From: Gammaproteobacteria bacterium
GTDB taxonomy: Bacteria; Pseudomonadota; Gammaproteobacteria; Ga0077554; Ga007554
Direction: 5' to 3'
NCBI GenBank assembly: GCA_023266055.1
Contig: JAHFRW010000029.1
Span: 2,453-34,602 of the forward strand
DNA: 32,150 bases
The notes under the pieces: model-generated
Seen by the model: only the letters and a program-made list of their open reading frames with translations
What the model was told of the DNA's origin: nothing
The model's database searches: none
Program-made: the position numbers and the translations under genes
Shown here: positions 25,598 to 32,150 of the stretch, piece after piece
How positions within the stretch are numbered: the stretch's first letter is position 1
Layout of the letters: every line of letters starts with the position of its first letter

Positions 25598-27007
25598 ATG
25601 TCCGCAGAAAAAGTTTTTGCAATGATGAAAGATAACGAAGTGAAATTCGTTGATTTTCGTTTTACCGATACCCGTGGCAAAGAGCAGCATGTCTCCGTCC
25701 CGGCATCCACAGTGGATGCGGATGCCTTCAAGGATGGCAAGATGTTCGATGGTTCCTCGATTGCTGGCTGGAAAGGTATTGATGAATCCGACATGGTGCT
25801 GATGCCAGATGCCGATAGCGCCGTCATGGATCCGTTTTTTGATGAAAGTACGCTGATCCTGCGTTGTGATGTGCTCGAGCCGCATACCATGAAGGGCTAT
25901 GATCGTGACCCACGTTCATTGGCCAAGCGTGCCGAAGCTTATCTGCAATCCACTGGCATTGCTGACACCGCCTTTTTTGGCCCGGAACCCGAATTCTTTA
26001 TTTTTGATGATGTACGTTGGGGCGCTGATATCAGCGGTTCTTTCGTCAAGGTCGACGCTGAAGAAGCGTCCTGGAACTCGGGCAAGCAGTATCCGGACGG
26101 CAACATCGGTCATCGTCCTGGCGTCAAGGGTGGGTATTTCCCCGTGCCGCCTGTAGACATGTTACAGGACGTGCGTTCTGCCATGTGTCTGGCGCTTGAA
26201 GAGATGGGCCTGTCAGTTGAAACTCACCACCACGAAGTTGCCACCGCCGGCCAGTGCGAAATCGGTACCCGCTTTAGCACCCTGGTGAGAAAGGCTGACG
26301 AAGTACAGATTCTCAAATACGTCGTGCAGAACGTTGCCCATGCGTACGGTAAGACCGCCACGTTTATGCCGAAACCGATTGTCGGTGATAACGGCAGCGG
26401 CATGCACGTTCATCAATCGCTGGCTAAGGGTGGTCAAAACCTGTTTAGCGGCAATCTCTACGGTGGTCTGTCTGAAACCGCACTGTATTACATTGGTGGT
26501 ATCTTCAAGCATGCCCGCGCGCTGAATGCCATTACCAATTCCACGACCAACAGTTACAAGCGTTTGGTGCCGGGTTTTGAAGCGCCGGTAATGCTCGCTT
26601 ATTCAGCGCGTAACCGCTCAGCTTCCGTGCGTATTCCGTATGTGCCAAGCCCCAAGGCGCGCCGCATTGAAATCCGCTTTCCTGATGCATCCAGTAACCC
26701 CTATCTGGCGTTTGCAGCCATGATGATGGCGGGGCTGGACGGCATCAAGAACAAGCTGCATCCGGGCGAAGCCATGGATAAAGACCTGTACGACCTTCCT
26801 CCAGAAGAAGCCAAGGAGATTCCCCAGGTTTGTCACTCACTCGACATGGCACTGGATCATCTTGATAAGGATCGTGCGTTCCTGACGGCAGGCGGAGTAT
26901 TCACCAATGATACCATTGATGCTTACATCGACCTTAAACTTAAGGAAGTGACACGTTTCCGTATGACCACCCATCCTGTTGAGTTCGATATGTATTACAG
27001 CCTGTAA
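25598..27007 (+). CDS. glnA: glutamine synthetase, type I beta (adenylylated type)
   Basis: The protein is 469 residues from the ATG at 25598, with AGGGGAG upstream, exactly the Escherichia coli length; a GTG at 25583 is rejected. It makes glutamine from glutamate and ammonia. Motifs: D-G-S-S-I-x-G-W near residue 50, the metal- and substrate-binding F-F-G-P-E-P-E-F-F, and G-S-G-M-H-V-H-Q-S. The [10 protein letters not shown] segment near residue 397 holds the tyrosine that GlnE adenylylates, so activity is probably under covalent control. It heads the glnA-ntrB-ntrC set, under NtrC and sigma-54 control. Confidence 0.98.
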   Translation: MSAEKVFAMMKDNEVKFVDFRFTDTRGKEQHVSVPASTVDADAFKDGKMFDGSSIAGWKGIDESDMVLMPDADSAVMDPFFDESTLILRCDVLEPHTMKGYDRDPRSLAKRAEAYLQSTGIADTAFFGPEPEFFIFDDVRWGADISGSFVKVDAEEASWNSGKQYPDGNIGHRPGVKGGYFPVPPVDMLQDVRSAMCLALEEMGLSVETHHHEVATAGQCEIGTRFSTLVRKADEVQILKYVVQNVAHAYGKTATFMPKPIVGDNGSGMHVHQSLAKGGQNLFSGNLYGGLSETALYYIGGIFKHARALNAITNSTTNSYKRLVPGFEAPVMLAYSARNRSASVRIPYVPSPKARRIEIRFPDASSNPYLAFAAMMMAGLDGIKNKLHPGEAMDKDLYDLPPEEAKEIPQVCHSLDMALDHLDKDRAFLTAGGVFTNDTIDAYIDLKLKEVTRFRMTTHPVEFDMYYSL

Positions 27008-27035
27008 TACACTATCGCCGCTCGTTTTTTATCTG

Positions 27036-27075
27036 AACGCCCTCGTCATTTATTGTATGGCGAGGGCGTTTTTGT
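27036..27075 (+). terminator. rho-independent terminator after glnA
   Basis: AACGCCCTCG (27036-27045) pairs with CGAGGGCGTT (27061-27070), extended by CAT/ATG inside the loop, followed by TTTTG. It separates glnA from ntrB, so ntrBC expression needs either read-through or its own promoter. Confidence 0.9.
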
Positions 27076-27108
27076 TGCATGTCATAACGCACGTTTTCAG
27101 GTAATTTG

Positions 27109-27163
27109 GCGCACCATTTTACACGTACCGCACTATTTTGGTGCGGTACGTGTAAAATTGCGC
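27109..27163. promoter_or_regulatory. very long palindrome with NtrC-like core upstream of ntrB
   Basis: The arms ATTTTACACGTACCGCAC (27116-27133) and its exact reverse complement (27141-27158) flank TATTTTG. After a two-base bulge the pairing continues for five more bases (GCGCA and TGCGC). The centre, GCACTATTTTGGTGC (27131 minus one to 27144), closely resembles NtrC sites that repress the glnL promoter in enteric bacteria. No T-run follows, so it is not a typical terminator. It may act as an NtrC operator, an RNA hairpin, or both. Confidence 0.7.
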
Positions 27164-27349
27164 TATCTTGGATACGTAGAAATGTCTGCCGTATAAGGGT
27201 TGTCATATTCCCGAAGGGGGTAGGCGTGACTTTTTAGAATAAATAACTCACTGAATAATATTAAATTAAACTTTATTTATACTATTCGTTGGCTGGTTAT
27301 GATCGAGGTTTATTTATAGCGTGGTTCATTTCTTGCTTTGCACCATTAC

Positions 27350-28552
27350 ATGTTGCCTGAAGCCATGATTCCAGATTCAGTATATCGACGCATTGTTGAT
27401 AATCAAAATACGACTTTACTGCTGTTTGATGATGAATTGCGTTTGAGTTATCTGAATCCGGCGGGTGAAATGCTGTTTGCGGTGAGTGCACGGCGCGCCA
27501 ACCGTATTTTGGCCCACGAGTTACTGGCAGGGCCGATGGGTGAGGCAGCGCTTGTCTCAATGCGTAATGCTCTGGCCAGTGGGCACCCCTTTACCGAGCA
27601 CGAATTTCCACTGGCATTACCGGCCCTGCATGGTAATAGTCGGCCTATTACAGTGGACCTGACAGTAACGCCGGTCAGCGATCTGGAAGGCATGGGATTA
27701 CTGGTGGAGCTGGTGCAGGTCGATAGGCATATGCGTATTGCCCGCGAAGAAAATCTGTTGGCGCAGCACCAGGCGGCACGGGCCGTAGTACGTGGTTTGG
27801 CGCATGAGATTAAAAACCCGTTGGGTGGGTTGCGCGGCGCGGCGCAGTTGCTGGAGCGTGAATTGAGTGATGCGTCACTCAAGGAATATACCCGGATCAT
27901 TATTGGTGAAGCCGACCGGTTGCGCAATCTGGTGAATCGCATGCTGGGGCCGAATGCCTTGCCGCAAAAGACCCTGATTAATATTCATCATGTGCTGGAA
28001 CGGGTGCGCAGTGTGGTGCTGGCAGATACGCCGCTCGATGTGCTCGCTGCATCTGTATCGGCCGGCAACAGTGCCAATGCATCCCGGCATTTGGGTGTCG
28101 TACCCGGCGTGCGTATTATCCGCGATTACGATCCAAGCATTCCGGATTTTCAGGCGGATCAGGATCAGTTGATACAAGCGGTGCTGAATATTGTGCGCAA
28201 TGCAGTACAAGCGGTGGGTGATTCGGGTGATATTACCTTGCGCACGCGGATTCAGCGCCAGGTCACCATCAATCAGCAGCGTTACAAGCTGGCCGTGCGT
28301 ATTGATATTGTGGATGACGGGCCGGGTATTCCGCCAGATATGTTGGAAAATATTTTTTACCCGATGGTGACAGGGCGGCCCGAGGGCACCGGATTGGGGT
28401 TGTCGATAGCGCAGTCATTGATTAATCAGCATCAGGGGTTAATTGAATGCAGCAGTCACCCGGGGCAGACGACATTTACATTGCTGTTGCCACTGGCACC
28501 TCCCGCAACACTGACAGAACCCTGTGCTGACACGCTTCCTTGTGCGTTGTAG
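27350..28552 (+). CDS. glnL: nitrogen regulation sensor kinase/phosphatase NtrB (GlnL)
   Basis: The protein is 400 residues from the ATG at 27350; an ATG at 27365 and a TTG at 27338 are alternatives, none with a clear ribosome binding site. It has a PAS domain (about residues 12-100), the H-box H-E-I-K-N-P-L-G-G-L-R-G-A-A-Q, N-box L-N-I-V-R-N-A-V-Q-A-V, and G-boxes D-D-G-P-G-I-P and G-T-G-L-G-L-S. There are no membrane segments. It phosphorylates NtrC when nitrogen is scarce and PII is absent. About 20 residues between the H-box domain and the R-D-Y-D-P-S motif are extra compared with NtrB of enterics. Confidence 0.95.
   Translation: MLPEAMIPDSVYRRIVDNQNTTLLLFDDELRLSYLNPAGEMLFAVSARRANRILAHELLAGPMGEAALVSMRNALASGHPFTEHEFPLALPALHGNSRPITVDLTVTPVSDLEGMGLLVELVQVDRHMRIAREENLLAQHQAARAVVRGLAHEIKNPLGGLRGAAQLLERELSDASLKEYTRIIIGEADRLRNLVNRMLGPNALPQKTLINIHHVLERVRSVVLADTPLDVLAASVSAGNSANASRHLGVVPGVRIIRDYDPSIPDFQADQDQLIQAVLNIVRNAVQAVGDSGDITLRTRIQRQVTINQQRYKLAVRIDIVDDGPGIPPDMLENIFYPMVTGRPEGTGLGLSIAQSLINQHQGLIECSSHPGQTTFTLLLPLAPPATLTEPCADTLPCAL
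28037..28104 (-). repeat. possible repeat-derived insertion in ntrB
   Basis: Read on the minus strand this contains GGGTACGACACCC and, further on, CCGGGATGCATT, which recall the GGTACGA-CCC and GGGATG parts of the repeat in the ZnuB-like gene and argF. It falls exactly where NtrB is about 20 residues longer than the enteric protein. The similarity is short and spaced differently, so this is tentative. Confidence 0.35.
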
Positions 28553-28555
28553 GGT

Positions 28556-28579
28556 GCCAGTAAGCCAGTAAGCCAGTAA
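28556..28579. repeat. three tandem copies of GCCAGTAA between ntrB and ntrC
   Basis: The octamer GCCAGTAA occurs three times without interruption. It is 5 bases before the ntrC ribosome binding site (GGAG, 28584-28587). It could vary by slippage and so change spacing between the two genes. Confidence 0.85.
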
Positions 28580-28594
28580 TCATGGAGAAGATGA

Positions 28595-30010
28595 ATGAAT
28601 GACCGGGAACATGTGTGGGTGATTGATGATGACCGGGCGATACGCTGGGTCATGGAGCGTGCGCTACGGCAGGCCGATCTGGATGTCACCAGTTTTGACA
28701 GCGCCACCGCCGCCCTCGAAGCGCTGGCAGAAAACCAGCCTGACGTCATTGTGACGGATATTCGCATGCCGGGTACTGACGGCATCAAGTTGCTGGAACT
28801 CGTCAAGACGGGTTATCCGCAGCTACCGGTGATTATCATGACCGCGCATTCTGATCTTGATAGTGCCGTGTCGGCCTATCAAGGCGGTGCGTTTGAATAC
28901 ATGCCCAAACCGTTTGACGTGGATGAAGCCGTGGATCTGGTGCGCCGCGCCTGCCAGCAAAATCAGCGTAATCGCAGTGCGCAACCCGCCAGCAAGGATA
29001 TGGACACCCCGGAAATCATCGGCGCGGCGCCTGCCATGCAGGAAGTGTTTCGCGCCATTGGCCGTTTGTCGCGCTCCAATATTACGGTATTAATTAACGG
29101 TGAATCCGGAACAGGTAAAGAGTTGGTAGCGCTGGCATTGCACCGGCACAGTCCACGTAGCACAAAACCCTTTATTGCACTCAACATGGCCGCCATACCG
29201 CGTGACTTGCTGGAGTCTGAATTGTTTGGCCACGAACGCGGTGCTTTTACCGGCGCACAGACCATGCGTCGGGGTCGTTTTGAGCAAGCCGATGGCGGCA
29301 CATTATTTCTGGATGAAATTGGCGACATGCCTGCCGAACTGCAAACGCGTTTATTACGCGTGCTGGCCGACGGTGAGTTTTACCGTGTCGGTGGACACAC
29401 CCCCATTAAAGTGGATGTGCGTATTATTGCCGCGACACACCAGGATCTGGAGCGCCGTGTGCGTGAAGGCTTGTTCCGCGAAGATCTGTTTCATCGTTTG
29501 AACGTCATTCGTATTCATATTCCACCCCTGCGTGAGCGTCGCAGCGATATACCCTTACTGCTCGATTTTTTTCTGAACAGTGCCGCGCGTGAATTGAAGG
29601 TGGATCCCAAAGTATTGCGTTCGGATGCTGAAGCGTTTTTATGTCGTCTTGAGTGGCCCGGTAATGTACGTCAACTTGAAAACACCTGCCGCTGGTTGAC
29701 CGTGATGGCATCAGGGCGAGAGGTTCATGTTGAAGATTTGCCGCCTGAGTTGAGGCTGGAATCAGGGGGCGTACCGATATCCGGCGATGGATGGGAGATC
29801 GCGCTCAGGAGCTGGGCAGAACAGCGTCTGGCGCGCGGTGAAAGCGGTGTGCTGGACAGTGCCACGCCCTTGTTTGAGCGCATTTTGATTGAAGCCGCCT
29901 TGCAGCACTCCGGTGGTCGCCGTCAGGAAGCAGCGTGTCTGCTGGGCTGGGGGCGTAATACCCTGACGCGCAAAATCAAGGAATTAGGCATGGGCAGTGA
30001 TGACGAATGA
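28595..30010 (+). CDS. glnG: nitrogen regulation response regulator NtrC (GlnG)
   Basis: The 471-residue protein has a receiver domain (residues 1-120) with acidic pocket D11-D13, phosphorylation site D55 (V-T-D-I-R-M-P-G) and the lysine in M-P-K-P-F. An AAA+ domain (about 145-370) carries Walker A G-E-S-G-T-G-K-E, the sigma-54 loop G-A-F-T-G-A and Walker B G-G-T-L-F-L-D-E. A Fis-type helix-turn-helix (about 430-468, R-Q-E-A-A-C-L-L-G-W-G-R-N-T-L-T-R) completes it. It activates glnA at the enhancer sites upstream and probably controls its own operon. Confidence 0.97.
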   Translation: MNDREHVWVIDDDRAIRWVMERALRQADLDVTSFDSATAALEALAENQPDVIVTDIRMPGTDGIKLLELVKTGYPQLPVIIMTAHSDLDSAVSAYQGGAFEYMPKPFDVDEAVDLVRRACQQNQRNRSAQPASKDMDTPEIIGAAPAMQEVFRAIGRLSRSNITVLINGESGTGKELVALALHRHSPRSTKPFIALNMAAIPRDLLESELFGHERGAFTGAQTMRRGRFEQADGGTLFLDEIGDMPAELQTRLLRVLADGEFYRVGGHTPIKVDVRIIAATHQDLERRVREGLFREDLFHRLNVIRIHIPPLRERRSDIPLLLDFFLNSAARELKVDPKVLRSDAEAFLCRLEWPGNVRQLENTCRWLTVMASGREVHVEDLPPELRLESGGVPISGDGWEIALRSWAEQRLARGESGVLDSATPLFERILIEAALQHSGGRRQEAACLLGWGRNTLTRKIKELGMGSDDE

Positions 30011-30034
30011 TTTCATTGTGCAGATTCATGACGG

Positions 30035-30451
30035 TCAGGGATGAACGAAATCCTTTAACCACGCTACGGCCTCCGCTTCCGTTGCAAAAATCTGTAACGG
30101 ATGAGCGGTGCGATAATAGCGTAAAAACATCTGCGCAAAATGCCGAGTAATCAGCGATGTCGTTACAATGGCGCCTGCCGTGCTAATGGCGGACACTTCC
30201 GGGCTGGATACAAACACCTTGGCATCCTTGGTCAGCCTGACACCGCCTGTGGTCAAAACAATAAAAGGATGTTTTTTCTGTGACAACGCAAGGCGCTGCT
30301 GGTGGACGTTACATACTGATTCCAGCGTGATGGGGGTTTCGCGTCCATGATCAATGCGTACGATACCATCATCACCTAACCAGACTCTGGGATAGGGTGT
30401 GTTCAAGGGCGTTTCCCCCGAAGATAAGTCACAGAAACTGAGCATTTTCAT
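30035..30451 (-). CDS. STAS/SpoIIAA-like (DUF7793-type) protein
   Basis: The 138-residue protein has the pattern of small STAS/SpoIIAA-like proteins: R-V-W-L-G-D-D-G-I-V-R-I near the N-terminus, a central beta-alpha unit H-P-F-I-V-L-T-T-G-G-V, and a C-terminal helix ending in E-A-E-A-V-A-W-L. There are no signal or membrane segments. Such proteins are seen in many bacteria with unknown roles. It is convergent with ntrC, 25 bp away, and divergent from trmL. Confidence 0.65.
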   Translation of the reverse strand: MKMLSFCDLSSGETPLNTPYPRVWLGDDGIVRIDHGRETPITLESVCNVHQQRLALSQKKHPFIVLTTGGVRLTKDAKVFVSSPEVSAISTAGAIVTTSLITRHFAQMFLRYYRTAHPLQIFATEAEAVAWLKDFVHP

Positions 30452-30568
30452 GTCTGAAAATACGGTTTGTAAATCTTCTCTGGCCGATAGTCTAATATCT
30501 TTTTTTGTGGCGTGCTACTGTTGTTGTGCTGGCTGATAAATCATCAAGTCTGAAGGATTTTCTAATCA

Positions 30569-31045
30569 ATGTTTCATGTTGTGTTGTACCAACCCGAAAT
30601 CCCTCCCAACACGGGCAACATCATCCGTTTATGCGCCAACGTGGGTGCACATTTGCATTTAATTCATCCACTGGGATTTGATCTGGAAGACAGCAAGCTA
30701 CGCCGCGCCGGACTCGATTATCACGAATTTACCAGCGTATATCAGCACCCGAGTTTTGATGACTTTTGTGCCACTGTGCAGCCACCCCGTATTCTGGCGT
30801 GCTCCACGCGCGGTAAACAGGGCTATGCCGGAGTGCAGTTCCAGCCGAATGATGCCTTGTTGTTTGGCCCTGAAACACGCGGCTTACCGCAAGCCCTGCT
30901 TGACACCTTGCCCTCCGGGCACCTGCTGCGCATTCCCATGCGTCCTGATAATCGCAGTTTGAATTTATCCAATGCGGTTGCCGTGATTCTTTATGAGGCA
31001 TGGCGGCAACAGGGGTTTGCCGGGAGTGGTGAGTTTAATGTTTGA
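30569..31045 (+). CDS. trmL: tRNA (cytidine(34)-2'-O)-methyltransferase TrmL
   Basis: The 158-residue protein is a SPOUT-class methyltransferase that modifies the wobble base of leucine tRNAs. It has Y-Q-P-E-I-P-P-N-T-G-N at the start (motif 1), L-L-F-G-P-E-T-R-G-L-P in motif 2, and the trefoil-knot motif I-P-M-R-P-D-N-R-S-L-N-L-S-N-A-V-A. The length is normal for TrmL. Confidence 0.97.
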   Translation: MFHVVLYQPEIPPNTGNIIRLCANVGAHLHLIHPLGFDLEDSKLRRAGLDYHEFTSVYQHPSFDDFCATVQPPRILACSTRGKQGYAGVQFQPNDALLFGPETRGLPQALLDTLPSGHLLRIPMRPDNRSLNLSNAVAVILYEAWRQQGFAGSGEFNV

Positions 31046-31066
31046 GAGGTAGATAAAAGCGCTGGC

Positions 31067-31657
31067 TTATGCCGCTTCGGCAGGACGGGTAAAGTTGTTT
31101 TCAATGGCCTCAAGAGTCTCGGCATGAGTGAGCGTGTTGTTGTTGGCGAGGCTCTGATGAAGAGCCTGCAGGGCGGCGCAAATATCTTCGGGAGCCATCT
31201 TCACCAGTTTGCCCTGGCGCGACGCCTTGATCAGTTCCTCGACATTAATCTTCTTCAGTGTCAGCTGTTTCAGCAGAGGTTCATAGCGCCACAGGGTACC
31301 CTTCGCACCTTCAGCGGCGGTAATGTGGGCGCGGATGTCTTCACGGATCGGGAATTCGCGGCGGTTGCTGCTGAGCAGGAAGGCGAAGGCTCCCACCACC
31401 GTGGCGGGGATCATGAAAATAAAGGAAAAGTTGTTGAATATGGCAGTGTCAATGTACTGTTGAGTCCAACTGTAATAGGCCACGCCAAATCCGGCGATGT
31501 AAATGCCCCCCGCAAATATCACCCCCGTGATTTTGGCCATGTCCCTGGCCGGTTTACTGCGGCGGCTGTAATCAAGACGCTTGAGATCGAACTGCCCCTC
31601 AAAACGGCGCAGCAGGGTTTTGCGGATGTTGCGTTTGTTGGGTGGTTTGCTGCTCAT
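31067..31657 (-). CDS. two-segment membrane protein, function unknown
   Basis: The 196-residue protein has a very basic N-terminus (residues 1-42), two membrane segments (about 43-65 and 72-95), and a hydrophilic helical tail of 100 residues facing one side. It has no recognised domain. By the positive-inside rule, both ends would lie in the cytoplasm. It is convergent with trmL, 21 bp away. Confidence 0.7.
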   Translation of the reverse strand: MSSKPPNKRNIRKTLLRRFEGQFDLKRLDYSRRSKPARDMAKITGVIFAGGIYIAGFGVAYYSWTQQYIDTAIFNNFSFIFMIPATVVGAFAFLLSSNRREFPIREDIRAHITAAEGAKGTLWRYEPLLKQLTLKKINVEELIKASRQGKLVKMAPEDICAALQALHQSLANNNTLTHAETLEAIENNFTRPAEAA

Positions 31658-31894
31658 GTTGGTTGATCTTTAGTTGTTGGTGAGGGGGCATTACTCCCGT
31701 CCATGTCGTAAGGTATCATGCCCTTTGGTGGTTGCATTATACGTTACAGAAACCATAAAAATCATTTATGTACTATAATTATTCCATTGGAAACTATGGG
31801 CTAATGGAAAGTCGGAATGTGTGCGGGAGCACACGTGATAGATGGGGGCTTTCCGGTCGGGTGTCTCGTCAATTTGCTGAGAAAGAGGACCTAT

Positions 31895-31981
31895 ATGACT
31901 GCTGAGGCGTTGATGCAAGTCTTCGCTATCGGTATATTCGTGATAACCGGGTGTGTCAAAAATTCCCGCTTCTTTCGCTAG
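31895..31981 (+). CDS. possible 28-residue membrane peptide
   Basis: The ATG is preceded by AGAGGA with good spacing. The peptide M-T-A-E-A-L-M-Q-V-F-A-I-G-I-F-V-I-T-G-C is one hydrophobic segment with a short basic tail. It could be a real small membrane peptide, a leader peptide or the start of a gene broken by later insertion. Length alone gives little support. Confidence 0.35.
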   Translation: MTAEALMQVFAIGIFVITGCVKNSRFFR

Positions 31982-32026
31982 TGCTTTGTCCCCGGTTTGT
32001 TCCGCTATGGCGAACCAAGCGCGTTG

Positions 32027-32141
32027 GGGTCAAGTCTTGATATTTATCATAACTGTTCGCCTTTTATTGCCAAGCACACCGTTGAATAATACACTTAGAT
32101 TTATGCGTATTTCTATAATGAACGATGTCAAGACTTGACCC
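32027..32141. repeat. inverted-repeat element ending near the window edge
   Basis: GGGTCAAGTCTTGA (32027-32040) and TCAAGACTTGACCC (32128-32141) are exact reverse complements 87 bp apart. Each arm itself contains the palindrome TCAAG-N-CTTGA. Similar ends are often found around REP-associated transposase (RAYT) genes, but no such gene is seen here. The interior is AT-rich and non-coding. Confidence 0.65.
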
Positions 32142-32150
32142 TTCAGTGTG

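Larger units (their letters stand above)
31658..32150. other. 493-bp stretch with possible structured leader, tiny open frame and inverted repeat
   Basis: No standard gene is present. A TATAAT box (31774-31779) is followed by GGAAAG (31805-31810) that can pair with CTTTCC (31849-31854), enclosing a perfect hairpin GTGTGC-GGGA-GCACAC. A 28-codon frame (31895-31981) follows, and then the inverted repeat at 32027-32141. I tested it against the riboswitch classes I know by eye (c-di-GMP, TPP, FMN, cobalamin, glycine, fluoride) and found no match. Confidence 0.5.

Noticed and set aside
25184-25885. 233-codon reading frame antisense to the glnA region
   Set aside because: It overlaps the sigma-54 promoter, NtrC sites and the start of glnA. 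Its sequence has no family features and follows from codon bias on the other strand.
31124-31666. 180-codon frame antisense to the membrane protein gene at 31067-31657
   Set aside because: The minus-strand product has a sensible topology; the antisense product has none.
31800-31894. A known riboswitch class in the leader at the window end
   Set aside because: Conserved bases of the c-di-GMP, TPP, FMN, cobalamin, glycine and fluoride classes are absent, so only an unclassified structure is suggested.
1-32150. CRISPR arrays, rRNA and tRNA genes
   Set aside because: I saw no regularly spaced direct repeats and no cloverleaf or rRNA sequence on either strand.

Overview
The window looks like a chromosomal segment of a free-living gammaproteobacterium of moderate GC content. 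The evidence is a set of typical gammaproteobacterial genes and gene orders: separate glyQ and glyS, glnA followed by ntrB and ntrC with a sigma-54/NtrC control region, lipB and lipA close together, an iron-type sodB, and trmL. Most of it is housekeeping sequence, with a few accessory patches. I cannot name the genus from sequence alone.

Layout. Bases 2-1285 hold the 3' part of a DUF4874/DUF4832 protein. A 194-bp MITE-like element with perfect 25-bp inverted ends follows, then prmC on the minus strand. Bases 2465-6039 hold a metal (probably zinc) uptake cluster: a small DUF2946-like membrane protein, an outer-membrane barrel, a ZnuA-like binding protein and a ZnuB-like permease, with no ATPase gene alongside. 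Next come an ABC-F ATPase, a DUF2905 protein and a cyclic-nucleotide-binding/rhodanese fusion. A small YqaA-like membrane protein lies on the minus strand, followed by lipB, a TlpA-like thioredoxin and lipA (10108-12385). Bases 12386-14434 are an accessory patch: repeat remnants plus an overlapping XRE-ImmA/IrrE and DUF4411 PIN-domain pair, flanked by a 15-bp inverted repeat.

On the minus strand from 24468 down to 14435 lie an outer-membrane barrel, glyQ-glyS, an unrecognised 109-residue gene coupled to a plsC-like acyltransferase, sodB with a good terminator, argD-argF, and an orphan ABC ATPase overlapping argF. A small membrane-protein gene at 18701 runs the other way. Bases 24608-30010 are on the plus strand: a conserved hypothetical gene, then glnA-ntrB-ntrC with a readable nitrogen-control circuit. 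This circuit has two NtrC-like sites 31 bp apart, a -24/-12 promoter, a terminator after glnA, and a very long palindrome containing an NtrC-like core before ntrB. The end holds a STAS-like protein, trmL, a two-segment membrane protein, and a non-coding stretch with a possible structured leader and an inverted-repeat element.

The most unusual signal is a short repeat that appears to have entered protein-coding genes in frame. A 39-bp unit inside the znuB-like gene (5802-5840) matches, at 33 of 39 positions, a unit in the 3' tail of argF (minus strand, about 15542-15571 and flanks). Both are read in the same frame and give nearly the same peptide. Related pieces lie before and inside the ABC-F gene and in ntrB, each where the protein is longer than its family. 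This resembles the palindromic elements known to insert into Rickettsia proteins, but here it is my inference from a single window.
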